Positions 34,539-46,403 of a stretch of DNA of 64,000 nt are shown piece by piece. The stretch's first letter is position 1; each line of letters opens with the position of its first letter. Under the pieces are notes generated by a model. The model saw nothing but the letters and a program-made list of their open reading frames with translations, made no database searches and was not told the origin of the DNA. The position numbers were made by a program, and so were the translations under genes. Source of the DNA: Owenia fusiformis (Eukaryota; Annelida; Polychaeta; Sabellida; Oweniidae); the NCBI GenBank assembly GCA_903813345.2, contig CAIIXF020000001.1:38285366-38349365 (forward strand), read 5' to 3'.

Positions 34539-36561
34539 TACCATTGAAGAAATCTTTCCTTTTTTGTGGACGGCCACAGGAAAATATATCCATTATGCGA
34601 ATGATGCGATTTCAGACAACTTTTTGAAATTAAAAAGGGTCTGACTTATTTGATCTTGATAACTGAACATTGATTCACAGATAGCTAGGTCCCGGGTATC
34701 TCGCATCCTTTGGCCTTGACCAAGATTCATTGATATGTAATAGCTTCATCAATTTCATAATTCAATAATTGGCCTTTCCGATCAATACAATTTACTCGTT
34801 TCTTCTTAAAATATGTGTCAGTAAAATATAATAATAAAATACTATTTTGGTACTTGAACATAAAATATAGAATTATCCGTTTACAAAATTGTTTCGTCGT
34901 GTGTCATCAATCAAATATCTTGGCAATTCTGCAAGAAAAGCGGGACGTGGCATTTTTAACATTGCCTAGTACCACTAGTTTTAACCTAAAATAGAATGTA
35001 TAGTAAGTGCTTTATATTATTTCCAAAAGATCGTCCAAGTTGTTCGTTGTAAATCGACCGACTTTCCAATTGCTTGTTGAAATCTATTTTTGCAAATATA
35101 AGCTAGGTAGTATTAATTATTCCCACTTTTCGGATGTCAAGAAATGATTTAACGAAAGGTAACTAATCCCATTGGCGTCTATGAAAAATAGAGAAAAACA
35201 GAACTTACCAAAAAGGCAATTTATACACTGAAAACATCGATCGACAATAAATTTGAAAAACATCTGCCAGGTGGACTATTCGTGTTGTTGATTATATTAT
35301 ACTCCTTTTCAATTATATTCTTTTCAGATTGTCGTGTTTCTTCAGCAAGCCATACAGTGGTTTCAGCTTTTTCTAATTCAGATATTTTATAGTATAATAT
35401 TTTATAGTGTAACTTCATTTTTGTTTATTTTATATTGTTTTCAGATAGATGTCACTGTATGTATTCCCCGGATGTATTCTATTATCCTTTTCGTTGTTTT
35501 CTGTAATAGTCCAGGCTTCAGCATGGGTTTTGGGAAGTATAAGGGCCACTTGATAGACATAATGTTTCTGAAAGATGGCTTCATTTAGCATCAATTCATA
35601 TATGTCTGGGTCTTTTTAGTTTGTGGACGAAGGATTCTGAGCAGTTTTACCCCCCTAGAATAATATTTCAGGGGGGTACTATATTATCATTCTATAAAAT
35701 CAGTTATACATTAACTATAGCACTGATTTATACATATTATGTTGCTAGCACTGTAGTCAAGTGTTTCCCAAAGTTATAGGGAGATATGTTGATCGGTTTG
35801 GAAGAAAATATAATTTATCGAAATAAAAAGCATAGTTTCGTTATCTTTTTATTTTCACCAATCTTATTTTTGCAGCTTCAGAGAAATAATAGTCAGTAAT
35901 AGTGCTCCAAGTAGTAATCAAAAATCATTTCCAGGCTATTTGTGACATTGTAATATAAGGAATGTAATGATTGAGTACTATTTTGTATTTGTAATATGGA
36001 TTTGTTGACCCCTACCCCTTACCCCTTTTTAGTCTTACCGATTTTATTGTTGCAGCTTCAGAGAAATAATAGGCAGTTATAGTGCTCCAAGTAGTATTCA
36101 AAAATCATTTCCAAGCTATTTGTGACATTGTAATGTAAGTAATGTAATGATAAAGTACTATTTTGTATTTTTAATATGGCTTTGTTGACCCCTACCCCTT
36201 AGAAATACAAGAATGCGGAGATGGCACAATTGGATCAGAAATTCTATGATGACTACTTATGTCCTGCCTTGTATAATATTTCTTCAAGAATATGTTTCAC
36301 AAATGTCATAAAACACAAATTTCTTGGGTCAAAAGCCTGTTTCAATGTTTATATATAGACCTAGAGGATGGGAATTTATGGGCTGAAAGATATGAGCCGA
36401 AAGAAAATAATGTACATGCTAAGAATGCCTATTAATATAGAGTGCATGATGTAAAGTTTGACATAATTAGAATTTTCCTAGTGAACATGAAAATTATACA
36501 TTCTCAAATATTATGCAGCATTCAAAGAGTCCTGAGAGTAGAGACTTTCAAAAGTATATTG
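34539..36561. other. Intergenic, mostly unrecognised, with one tandem duplication
   Basis: It contains a small hairpin of CCCCCC and GGGGGG near 35646-35682 and the 180-bp duplication listed separately. The open frames near 35221-35588 are AT-rich, lack splice context and resemble no family. Confidence 0.4.
35841..36200. repeat. Tandem duplication, 180-bp period
   Basis: GCAGCTTCAGAGAAATAATA begins at 35873 and again at 36053, exactly 180 bp apart. The following sequence (GTGCTCCAAGTAGTA, AAATCATTTCCA, GTTGACCCCTACCCCTTA) is shared. Few differences suggest a fairly recent event. Confidence 0.85.
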
Positions 36562-36565
36562 TTAA

Positions 36566-37065
36566 AGATGCATTATGCCATAGGTGTCTCCCCCAGACAA
36601 TCAATGATGTCCTATGGTTATTGCTCATATAATATCTCACATACCATGGATATATCTTGAGAATAACTTTTGGGTATATTATTGCCGAAATATCGGAAAT
36701 AATCGACAGAATAACCAGACTCCAGAATTAAACACAATCGACTCCTCGACTAGCGAGGGGAATCCCCATTGAGTCACACAAGCGCCCACAAGCGACTTGA
36801 AACAGGCAGCCAATCAGGTTTATGATAAGCAAATTCAACGACCAATCAGATAACTGGAGGACTTTCCCGGTATCTTGAAACTTCAGACTGAATTAATTTC
36901 TTCGAAAATAATTAGATCGGCCAGCACAATCGCAAAATTAACACTGAAAGAGGGGGATTTGGGACTTCTTCTTTTGTAAGTAGATGGGTATATATGTGGT
37001 GAAACTTAACATGCAAAAAAGTCCAGAGGGGTCTTGATTGTGCTTTCCTATGGCATAGTGCCTCT
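36566..37065. mobile_element. 500-bp MITE with TTAA target
   Basis: TTAA directly flanks the ends (36562-36565 and 37066-37069). The left TIR AGATGCATTATGCCATAGG and the right TIR, read inverted, AGAGGCACTATGCCATAGG differ at two positions. A TTAA target is used by piggyBac and Kolobok. No transposase frame. Confidence 0.7.
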
Positions 37066-37508
37066 TTAATAACAGGAATTTTCACTATATTTGACTCTCT
37101 ATTAATGCTTCCAGGGTGGGGAAGTTGACTCAATAGGTTACTCCCATGATTTGAGTTTGACAGCTCAATCTTTGTTTTGTCAAAACCTCAACCACTTCCC
37201 ATGTGGGGGTCTCACGCAAACCTTTGAATTATGCTCAATTGCACATGGGTAAAGGGGATATTTGAACAAATAATTTTGGAATAAGTGAGAAAAGTCCAGT
37301 CCTTCTCCCTTATTGATTGAATGAAATGGGGGGAGGGGGAGTCATTCGGAGTTTCTTCAGAGTCAGAGGTACATGCAAACTTTATCTATTGTAGAATCAT
37401 TTTTAGATATAAAAGGAATATTATAAGAAATACTTCTGGACAATCATTTCTGTCTTTCTCCTTTTGCTCATGGATAAAGTGGAGTAGATGGGGGTTAAGT
37501 CATCTTCA

Positions 37509-38955
37509 TAGGAGTGGTATCGATATGGTGAACTTTTTGAATACACATTTCTCTTAAACCAGTCAACAAACATTCTGAAAATTTTACACATCGTCAATTT
37601 AATGGTTATCTTTTGTATGGTAACATTATAATTTGAAATTTACTTTTCTCTATAAATAACCAACAACTTTGTTCTGGGCTAAGAACCCAATTCATGTCAT
37701 GCTAGGATGAGAACTATCCAATCGATCAAAATAAACTTCAATTTATGAATATAAATACACATATATTTATATACTTTTCTCTATATTGTTTTAGATAACA
37801 TATGAGACACTTCTTTTGTTCTTGGTATCATATGTTCGGAATGAAATGAAACGTCTATCCGAACCTCATTGGAACAAAACGACATAAACACAACGTGTGT
37901 AGGTCTCTCAATATTGTAATCGTACAAAGGAAGGTTTGGTTGATATTAAAAAAGGGGTTGCACTAAATACCACCTAGGTGTCCCCATTGAAATGCCTTAC
38001 TGGCATATTTTACATTTATTTCAAGCTAACATTTTTCCAAGTGTTAATATATTACATGATAAAGTATTTTCATGAAACTTGTGTAAATGTTTCTGTTTGT
38101 TTATGATATTTTTTAATTGTCTTGAAAATTTGATCGATGTCGAAAAGTCATTTGTTAAATTGTTAGGATAATATTTCATTATTTGCTCACTACAAAATGC
38201 TACTATTTTAGCAACTAAAGCAAGAAAAAATTTATGTTTCAAATATAAATGCACAATTTAGCATAAACGGTGTTTTATTACTACAAATAAGCAGGTCCGT
38301 GAAATAAGTGACAATACATTTGAGCAAAATTCCAGGTGCCCATTTTTCTAACAATAAAGCTTTCTATATTTTATTTTCGAATCTTCTTTAGAATATTCTC
38401 GACTACAAATGATTATTTCAAGTCTATCATATGTCAAGTTAATATGACAAAGGAAATAATACTAAATTTGAAATATTTACGTGGTTTAATATGGAATTAT
38501 AAATCCAGGTGCTCAAGGGGACACCTAGGTGTTATTTAGTAACACCCTTAAAAAAGTATCTTGTTAATGAAATTAAAGGTTGAACTTAATTTTTATCTAT
38601 TTTGGGGGGTTTTGTAAAAGTTTTTGCATACTTATTGTAAAATCAACCAAATGTATAACTATAATATTGAGAGGTCTAAGAAAATGTTGTATATGCTATT
38701 TTGTTCCAACAAGGTTCGGAGAGACATTTCATTCTCAAGAATTGGTAGAAAGGAACAAAAAAACAATTACACTAAAAAAACAAAAAATGTTAACAAAAAC
38801 AGTTATATAAAATATATATAAATAATTTTTTCATTAAATTGTTGCAAATCGGTCAAAATTATATAAAGGACCGTGTTTTTTACAGAATGTTTTCAATAAT
38901 TGGTTTAAAAGAAAAACATTGTTGAATTCAGTTCACCATATCGATACCTATCCTT
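37509..38955. mobile_element. Repeat X, copy interrupted by a nested element
   Basis: GGAGTGGTATCGATATGG at the left and CCATATCGATACCTATCC at the right mirror each other. The landmark AACATTGTTGAATTCAGTTC and the AATATTGAGAGGTCTAAG inner hairpin are shared with the 44176-44900 copy. About 600 bp of unrelated sequence interrupts it between 37952 and 38549. Confidence 0.75.
37952..38549. mobile_element. Nested TIR element, CACCTAGGTGTCCCC ends
   Basis: The left end GGGGTTGCACTAAATACC, then ACCTAGGTGTCCCC, mirrors the right end GGGGACACCTAGGTG, then TTATTTAGTAACACCC. It interrupts repeat X at its A-rich GATTTAAAAAAAGTATC site, where the exact TSD cannot be resolved in the A-run. The interior is AT-rich with no transposase. 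Confidence 0.65.
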
Positions 38956-40359
38956 TTTCTTGGGAGCAAAAACTGTTTACAGTTCCAAACATGACCCTCT
39001 GAGGTAGTATATATAAGCTTTATAAGTCATATTACGATTTCCCTTGAAGCACAAACTGTAAACAGTTCCACACACCACCCTCAGAGGTACATATATATGT
39101 GCACTTTATCTACTGTTGAATCTCTTTATGGCTATGTTATTAGAAATACCTTTGGAATAAGTGACTGCTGTCTATCTCCTTTTGTTATAGTATTTTGTGG
39201 ATGGTGTTAGAGGGTTGGCAGTTGGCAGTCAATGGTCAACATCTGTAGCAAATGGCAGGTGGAGACATTTAACATCTCCTTTTGTTAATGAATGAGGTGA
39301 GGGAGGTTAAGGTAGATTAAAATTCTCCTTGGGAGCACCATCATCCATCATGTCCATCAGCCATCCTCTATCGATGAATTGGGAGGGATAAGTCATATAA
39401 GAATTTTCCTCCTTTGTTAATGGATGGGGTGAGGGGAGGTTAAGGTACAACTGTCGATTAAAGTTCTCCTTGGGAGCACAAACCACAAAGAAAACATTAT
39501 ACAGTTTCTTAACCCTCAGAGAAACGGGTGAAATGTATCAACTGTAGAATCTTGCCATGGCTTTAAAAGGTTTGCTTTATGAGCTACTTTTGGAGTAAGT
39601 GAGTATATACTCATGAACGGAGTGGGACAGGGGGGGGGGTAAACAAATAAAATATATAATCCCTTCATGAATAAATCATATACGAATTTTCCTCGAAAGC
39701 ACAAACAGCTTACAGCTCTACAACGCATCCTCAAAGATGCAACTGAACGAGTGAGAATTCTTTCATGGGTAAAGGTGTATTTTAGAGTCACATGTGAATT
39801 TAATCAACTGTAGGATTCCTTCAGTGGTAAACAGTGCATTTAGGAGTGCTTTGTGAATAAGTATGTAACATCAATTGTCCCTATTGAATTATTATAGAGG
39901 GGGAGGGGGTATAGAAGATGCTGATATGGCTACTCCCCATTAAACTATATTTAGTTTTAAGATTGACAGCATAAACTCAATAGCAATTACCTGTTCCCCC
40001 TGGAAGGAATCCCTTAGCTGATAAAATGCACACGTGCCTGCCTGGGTAAGCTATGCTGGACTAGAAAGAGCTCATGCTTCAAGGCATCATTGGGATGTAA
40101 ACTATTGTACTTTTAAGGATATATTAAATGAAATAATGAGCATACAAATGCAGACTGATGCATCTGAATAAGAATAGTAAGACCTTGACTTATAAAGAGA
40201 AATTCTTGATAAAATTTTAGAAAAAGAAAAATATAAAAACAAGAATTTAACATGAAGAAATGACCCTTTAGACTAACAAAGGCATCCAGAATTTTTTTAA
40301 TAAAAAAAACAGTTGATCATTACAAAATTATAACATTATTCCATACAGTCGAAATGTTG
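38956..40359. repeat. Degenerate tandem units around AGCACAAAC...CCCTCAGAGGTAC
   Basis: A motif set (GGGAGCA or GAAGCACAAAC, CAGTTCCACA, ACCCTCAGAG, ACTTTATCTACTGT.GAATC) recurs at about 38965, 39045, 39465 and 39700. A related block also lies left of repeat X, near 37363-37510. Words such as GGGTGAGGG.AGGTTAAGG and GATTAAA.TTCTCCTTGGGA repeat at 39295 and 39428. These look like old, diverged tandem units broken by later insertions. Confidence 0.5.
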
Positions 40360-40930
40360 AGGCATGCGCAGACCTCTATTTAGTGATATTTTCATTTCAA
40401 ATATGGCGGCCAATCCGATGTCTGACGACCCTTACAAAGAATCTAGGCAGTTTTCATTTTTACCTCCTGTGAAATAACAAGTGGAATTTAGTAGTTGTTT
40501 TGTGTTTTATTATCATTCTGCATCGTAATTCTATGTGATGTGGTGTTGAAATGTCAACAGAAATACATATCCATACGATAATCGAGTGAATCAGATAACA
40601 GATTTTTCGAAAACCCGTCTCGTGCTAAGAGTGTAAAAACTTGTATTAACATGCTCAAAAGTGCCAATGTGCACATCAATGTCAAGCTAAATCAATGTTG
40701 TGTCTAAAACAGGTACCCGATCTACTCAAAACAGCTTGTCATTCACGTATACACGCTTAGCAAACACGGCGAAATGACCTGAATCTTGGAATTTCGTTCG
40801 AGAGCTAGTAATGTTTGCTCCGGTCTTCGTCATAAGTGTTCATCAGACTTCACGCATGCGCAGGAGAAAAACCATCAACCAATAAGGTTTATAAATCAAT
40901 TTTGCGCATGCGCCTTACAACGGTAAAGAA
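40360..40930 (+). promoter_or_regulatory. NRF1/YY1-motif patch with a possible first coding exon
   Basis: GCATGCGCAG (about 40370), CGCATGCGCAG (about 40854) and the palindromic TGCGCATGCGC (about 40906) resemble NRF1 sites. AAATATGGCGGCC near 40400 resembles a YY1 site placed over a start codon. From that ATG (40404) a short frame reads MAANPMSDDPYKESRQFSF and ends about 8 codons later. No following exon could be linked. It may be a lone promoter and first exon, or chance. Confidence 0.25.
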
Positions 40931-41422
40931 ATTCGTATTTATAAACGAACCAGTTTGAGATAACCCGATATCAGTCGGAGAAATCTGACGATCTACGAAA
41001 CTCACTTCAAAAAATCAAATGCGGACTGACGGCGTATTCTACTATGTTTGGATCTAAGATTTTCAGTATAGATAAAGTCTTTTATGATCTTTCGAATGAG
41101 GTAAGTCTCTAGTTCGAAAGACAATCGTATCAACTTGAACAAAGGTTGAGTTTTGACGAAAAATTTTAACATGCGCAGAAGTCCCATTTTCCTTGTACCA
41201 TATTGACTGCATAATAGCATGTTTAGGGAAATCAACAGGGAATAGAATTTATATTCAAAAGATCCCATATTATAGCTAGATTCCTATATCAGATCCCGTA
41301 TTGGATCCTGTATCAGCCTAAATCACATATCAGATCCTATATCAGAACCATTCCCGGGGATTTCTCTTGATTTTTATGTTTCAGAAAAAAAATTTAATAA
41401 ATAGGTTATTGATGGTGTCGCA

Positions 41423-41551
41423 GGAATATGAATTTTATTTATTTATTCGCCTCGAGAACTATCATATTAACACTCGGGCTATTGCCCTCAGTCAATATGA
41501 TGTTTTCCTTGGCCAATATCATATTTTCCCTCAGAATAAAATTCATATTCC
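41423..41551. repeat. Palindrome with CTCGGGCTATTGCCCTCAG turn
   Basis: GGAATATGAATTTTATT at the left pairs with AATAAAATTCATATTCC at the right. Inner words TATCATATT and AATATGATG also pair. It belongs to the same structural class as the CCTACGG palindromes, but its turn differs. Confidence 0.65.
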
Positions 41552-42439
41552 ATCCCTCCCATTAAATTACCTCTATATATCACACATACATTTTTAAAAT
41601 GCTACTTGGAGAAGTATTATTACTCATTATAGAATTTCTGATCTAATTGTGCCACCTTTGAGCACAAATGAAGTCCTTTGAAGAAGGATGAAACTCAGAA
41701 CTTATGACACCTTTAAGGATCATTTGCTCCTGAAAAGTACTTCACTGAAAATGTTTCACTTCAACTTAGACAAGTTTTTACTAAATTTAGACTAAGCAAT
41801 CACTGCCTTGAAATTGAAAATGGTAGATTGAAAAATAAAACAGTCACAGAACGGAAATGTATTATATTGTAATGATAAAAGTGTGAAAGATGAAATGCAC
41901 TTTGTGACACAAAATTATATGCCAATGAAAGGAAAAACCTTTACTCATCAATCCAAAAATCGTGTCCATCTTTCACCACGTCAGGCGATGCTAAAAAATT
42001 ATCATGCAATATAAAACTAATATGTCTAACATACTCGACTTCATCAACACATGCTATCAGCAAAGAATCAATGCAGCCATTTAAGTACCTAATTTTCCAA
42101 ACTAGTGTCAAACAAACTTCTCAAAGTTTATGTATTTTATTGTATTATTTACAGTGTAGTATTGTATTTGTAGTAGTTTGTTTTATCATCTTATATTGTC
42201 GATTTTAGCTATACCCATGTACATTGTATTTGTGGTAATGCAATAAATAAATAAATATTTACACGGCAAGTGTGACTGCTCCATTACACCTTTTCATAAT
42301 CCTAATCACACACATCCGTGGAACACTGTTTGAATCCAATTTGAATCCCGATATATGAGTCCCAATATGCATATTTATATAACATAGCAAAAATATGTCT
42401 TCAATGTGTGAAGCCACAAATGTCATATCTCTACATCCT

Positions 42440-42990
42440 ATTGAATAGATATTATTGCACTGCTTAGAAGTCCGATAGCCACCAACTACCGAGTGAGTGG
42501 GTCAACTTTTGACTAATCTTTCATATGAGGGTTAGCATTCATAATATCAATAGGCTATCCCGGACCATGTTGGTTTATTGCATGATAACTATGATTATTA
42601 TAAAAATAGTGACTGTCATTGAGAGAAATAGTGCAAAATAAACACTTTAGTGTGCATTCGTTTCATATCCAAACTGACGGCCCAGTCAGCTAAAGTAATG
42701 ATTACCCAATTAACATTTGAATAGATTTTATTGCCCACTGCTGAGAAATCCAATAAGGCACCAACTACCAACTACCGTGTGGGGGACGACTTTTGACTCA
42801 TCTATCGATCTTATCTGTTTACCTAATCTTCAAATGACCATTATCATTCATAATCCTGGACCTTTTTGCTTTAATAGCTTTATTGCATGATAACCATTCT
42901 GATACTCATAGCATCTCTCTCTGTTGCATAGCAGATCTCTCCAGAAGGATAGAGAATCAGATGGAGAGGGCGTGGCTTACCACGATACAT
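42440..42990. repeat. Imperfect tandem duplication, about 280 bp
   Basis: GAATAGAT.TTATTGC, CACTGCT.AGAA.TCC, CACCAACTACC, ACTTTTGACT and TTTATTGCATGATAAC occur in order at about 42443-42595 and again at about 42720-42895. The terminal part of the second copy (CCATTCTGATACTCAT, GGAGAGGGCGTGGCTTACCA) is repeated once more at 45085-45150. Confidence 0.7.
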
Positions 42991-43235
42991 GATAACCTGA
43001 GGCCCAGGAATATGTTAAAAATGTTTAAAAAGTCCCCTAGTGTACTGAGTTGGTAATGTGTGGTGTATACATGTATATTACTATATTACTTACATTGAAT
43101 AAGAATAAGATTGATTTTTTATTAATAGGAATAATTTTTTATTAATGACTGTATACCCGGGCCTCAGATGATAAAAACCATCTCAAACTAACACCAAATG
43201 ACAACATGTTCGTTGGAAACCTCATGAAACAGATT

Positions 43236-44066
43236 CACCCTATGCAGACAGAGCCTGTGGGAAATATTGGGTGCGGAGCAAATGAGCGGAGGGTGCGGAG
43301 CTAACGGTCATTTTTGAATTTAAATTTGGGATATTTCTGAAACTAAGCCGTTTTGGGACTTCAAATATACCAAGATGTGTGTATTTGACACCAAATATCA
43401 ATACAATTGTGAAAATAGTAGCGCAATGTGCCTTAAACCTTTCCCAGACCTATATATTTTGAAATTATCCTTTTAATACTGAGTCCGCAGCATTCATAAA
43501 AAATGGTGTTCAAGGTACACTATCTATACAAATTACTTTTGCATCTTGGAAGCCAGGCAGTATCTGTGTGATTTTATAAAAATTCGGAAATGTTTTTCAG
43601 ATATGAGCCCCCTCTAAATATTGGGTGCGGAGGAGCTCCATAAACGTACCTCCGCACCCACTATTTAGAGGGGGCTCATATCTGAAGAACATTTCCGAAT
43701 TTTTATAAAATCACACAGATACTGCCTGGCTTCCAAGATGCAAAAATAATTTGCATGGGTAGTGTATCTTGAACACCATTTTTTATGAATGCTGGGGGCG
43801 CAGTATTAAAAGGATAGTCTCAAAATATATAGGTCTGGGAAATGTTAAAGGCATACTGCGTCGCTATAAAATGAATTGCACTACTATTTTCACAATTTTA
43901 TTGATATTTGGTGTCAAATACACATATCTTGGTATATTTGAAGTCCCAAAACGGCTTAGTTTCAGAAATATCCCAAATTTAAATTAAAAAATGACCGTTA
44001 GCTCCGCACCCTCCGCTAATTTGCGCCGCACCCAATATTTCCCACAGGCTCTGTCTGCATAGGGTG
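43236..44066. mobile_element. Long foldback element, CACCCTATGCAGACAGAGCC ends, 5-bp TSD
   Basis: AGATT is duplicated exactly (43231-43235 and 44067-44071). The arms are about 400 bp, nearly perfect, and meet at a small loop near 43640 (GGAGCTCC). They carry GGTGCGGAGC-type words at the outer and inner ends. CAC...GTG termini with a 5-bp duplication match Transib-type conventions, but no transposase is present. The 72-codon frame at 43769-43987 is part of the arm. Confidence 0.85.
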
Positions 44067-44175
44067 AGATTGTATGATATTTATTAATCACCGATAGTTG
44101 GAATATTTTCTAGCGAATACACACTTAACTTCAATGATTATATTTCATTGTATAATGTATAAAATATGACTGATA

Positions 44176-44900
44176 AAAGGAGTGGTATCGATATGGAGAA
44201 CGTTTTGAACACACGTTTCTCTTAAACCAGTCATAAAAAATCTAAAAATTTAATACATCGTCAATAATGGTCATCTTTTGAATGGTAACAATATAATTTG
44301 AAAAATATATATGTACTTTCATCTATATTTCATCTATAAACACATCAAAAACTTGTTTTGTTCTTGATATCATGTTTCAAGAGTGATATGAAACATCTTT
44401 CCGAACCTCATTGGAACAAAACGACATAAACACAACATGCTTAGGTCTCTCAATATTGTAATTGTACAAAGGAAATTTTGGTTGATTTAAAAAAAGTATC
44501 TTGTTAATGAAATAAAAGGTTTATGTTGATTTTTATCTATTCTGGGGGTGGGGTTGTTTTAATTTTTTGAATACTTTTTTTAAATCAACCAAAAGTTTCT
44601 TTGTATAGCTATAATATTGAGAGGTCTAAAAACATGTTGTATATGCTATTTTGCTCCAAAAAGGTTTGGAAATACATTTTATTTCATTCTCAAGAATTGG
44701 TAGAAATGAGCAAAAACAATTGCACTAATAAAACAATTTTTTAACAAAAACAGTTATATAAAATATTTCTAAATAACTTTCGCGTGAAATTCTTGTGAAT
44801 CAGTCAACATTACATAAAATACTTTACAGAATGTTTTCAATGATTGGTTTAAGAGAAGAACATTGTTGAATTCAGTTCTCCATATCGATACCAATCCTTT
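44176..44900. mobile_element. Repeat X, the most intact copy
   Basis: AAAGGAGTGGTATCGATATG at the left mirrors CATATCGATACCAATCCTTT at the right. The arms include TTTCTCTTAAACCAGTCA and its inverse, and the AATATTG hairpin lies in the middle. It is shorter than the two interrupted copies and serves as their reference. Confidence 0.75.
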
Positions 44901-45900
44901 GAATCCAACATTTCATAAACCCTTCATGTTCAGAACAGCTATAGACAGGGCATTGCATCAATCTGATATGTTTAATGCTTGAATATAACTGTATGAATAT
45001 AACACCAAATTGTGTTTAACTTTATACTCATATATAAAAATGGTTGCTGAAATTGTGTGCACACTATCAATCATGATAGCCTCCATTATACCATTCTGAT
45101 ACTCATTGCATCTCTCCAGAAGGATAGAGATGGAGAGGGCGTGGCTTACCAAGTAATTTCAAATCAATTGACCAATAGCGTTTCTAGTTTCTACGTTACG
45201 AAATAGGCAAATCCAATATGTAAGTACTTATATCGATGGATAGGTGAAATACACAGCTGGTGAACGTTGGGCAGACCAGGGTGAGTTGACAAAACTTTTA
45301 ACTTTTTCTTTTGAACGCTTTTAGGCATCGACGATTTACATTATTGTATCGAGGATGCATCGTAGTTCCATATCGTGTATGTCGATTATTTTCCGAAAAA
45401 TAAATATTACCGGAAAAAAGACACGACAAAAAATCTTAAGCTCATCATAGTGGAAAACGCTTTACGAAATCGGGTATCCTGATTGCACTAAAATTTCTAG
45501 CGTTTAATATTTTGTTTTGGAATTCCAAAACAAGATATTTATTTTGTAATTCCAAAATAAAATATTAAATGCTAGAAAACCAAGTGAACAGAACAGAGAA
45601 CCAAGTGACTTGGTTTTCCAAAACGCCTTTTATGTACTTTACGTCATTAATATACTCGCACATCAGGGGTCTATTTCCGAACTGTAAGTTCTGTAAGGGG
45701 CGTAGCCAGCTGTTGACTGGGTGTGCTATTTTGGTGCTATATAGTGCACGTATAACGTGTAGCGCAGTGTCAATATGCCTGGCAAAAGCATACCCGTGAG
45801 ATATAGTATTGTTGATGATATTGAAAACATTGGCCTACACATTTAAACATTTTAAGGGTATTGACTGTTAGTCACCGAGCGAAGGGGAAACCTTAATAGA
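44901..45900. other. Intergenic, one dispersed fragment
   Basis: It carries the third partial copy of the GGAGAGGGCGTGGCTTACC repeat (about 45085-45150) and, at 45507-45580, a small inverted pair of TTTTGGAATTCCAAAA type. No coding exon was seen. Confidence 0.4.
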
Positions 45901-45976
45901 TACCCTGCGTGCAGAGTCTAGTTAAACTACACGAAGCTCTCTTTTAAGAAGTGAAGTCAAACGAATGCAAAGGGTA
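45901..45976. mobile_element. Mini-MITE, 76 bp, exact 9-bp TSD (copy 2)
   Basis: CTTAATAGA is duplicated exactly (45892-45900 and 45977-45985). The sequence runs from TACCCTGCGTGCAGAGTC to GCAAAGGGTA. The body ACGAAGCTCTCTTTTAAGAA is shared with the other two copies. It is too short to be a usual MITE and lacks Pol III boxes. Confidence 0.85.
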
Positions 45977-46189
45977 CTTAATAGAGCATTTCAGTCGATC
46001 TTATCGCAAGGGAACGACTTGTGCTCCCGCTTTTGCTTACCAGCTTGTTAATGTTTTAGAGTATACTTTATACTATTTTATAGCTTCAGCCTACATATTA
46101 ACTTTAGTTTCTAACTGTAATCCTAATCTTCAACATTAGTTTTCAAAATGTTACCATTGTTTCCTTTGGTCAAAAGTTAAAAAAAGTAC

Positions 46190-46260
46190 GAATATGAACA
46201 ATAGCGACATTTCGCTTGTTGGAAAATATCGAGATTGCATTCTGGGAGCAAATCCTCCTT
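46190..46260 (-). repeat. Dispersed short repeat, copy 2
   Basis: This is the inverse-orientation relative of the block at 21058-21130, centred on GCATTCTGGGAGCAAATCCT. Confidence 0.4.
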
Positions 46261-46403
46261 TATATCAAAGTTGTTTATCAAAGTTGTTTATCAAAGTGAT
46301 CGAGGTTCAGTCTAGGATATTACATAAGATCATTATAGTTATACAATAATATATAGTGCAAACCCCTTGTCATGAAACCGTCACTGGGGTACAATGGCAT
46401 ATA

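Larger units (their letters stand above)
40931..43235. other. Intergenic with minor repeats
   Basis: It holds a short ATATCAGATCC-type tandem tract (41287-41350), a palindrome (41423-41551) and an approximate 280-bp duplication (42440-42900). No coding exon is supported. Confidence 0.4.
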
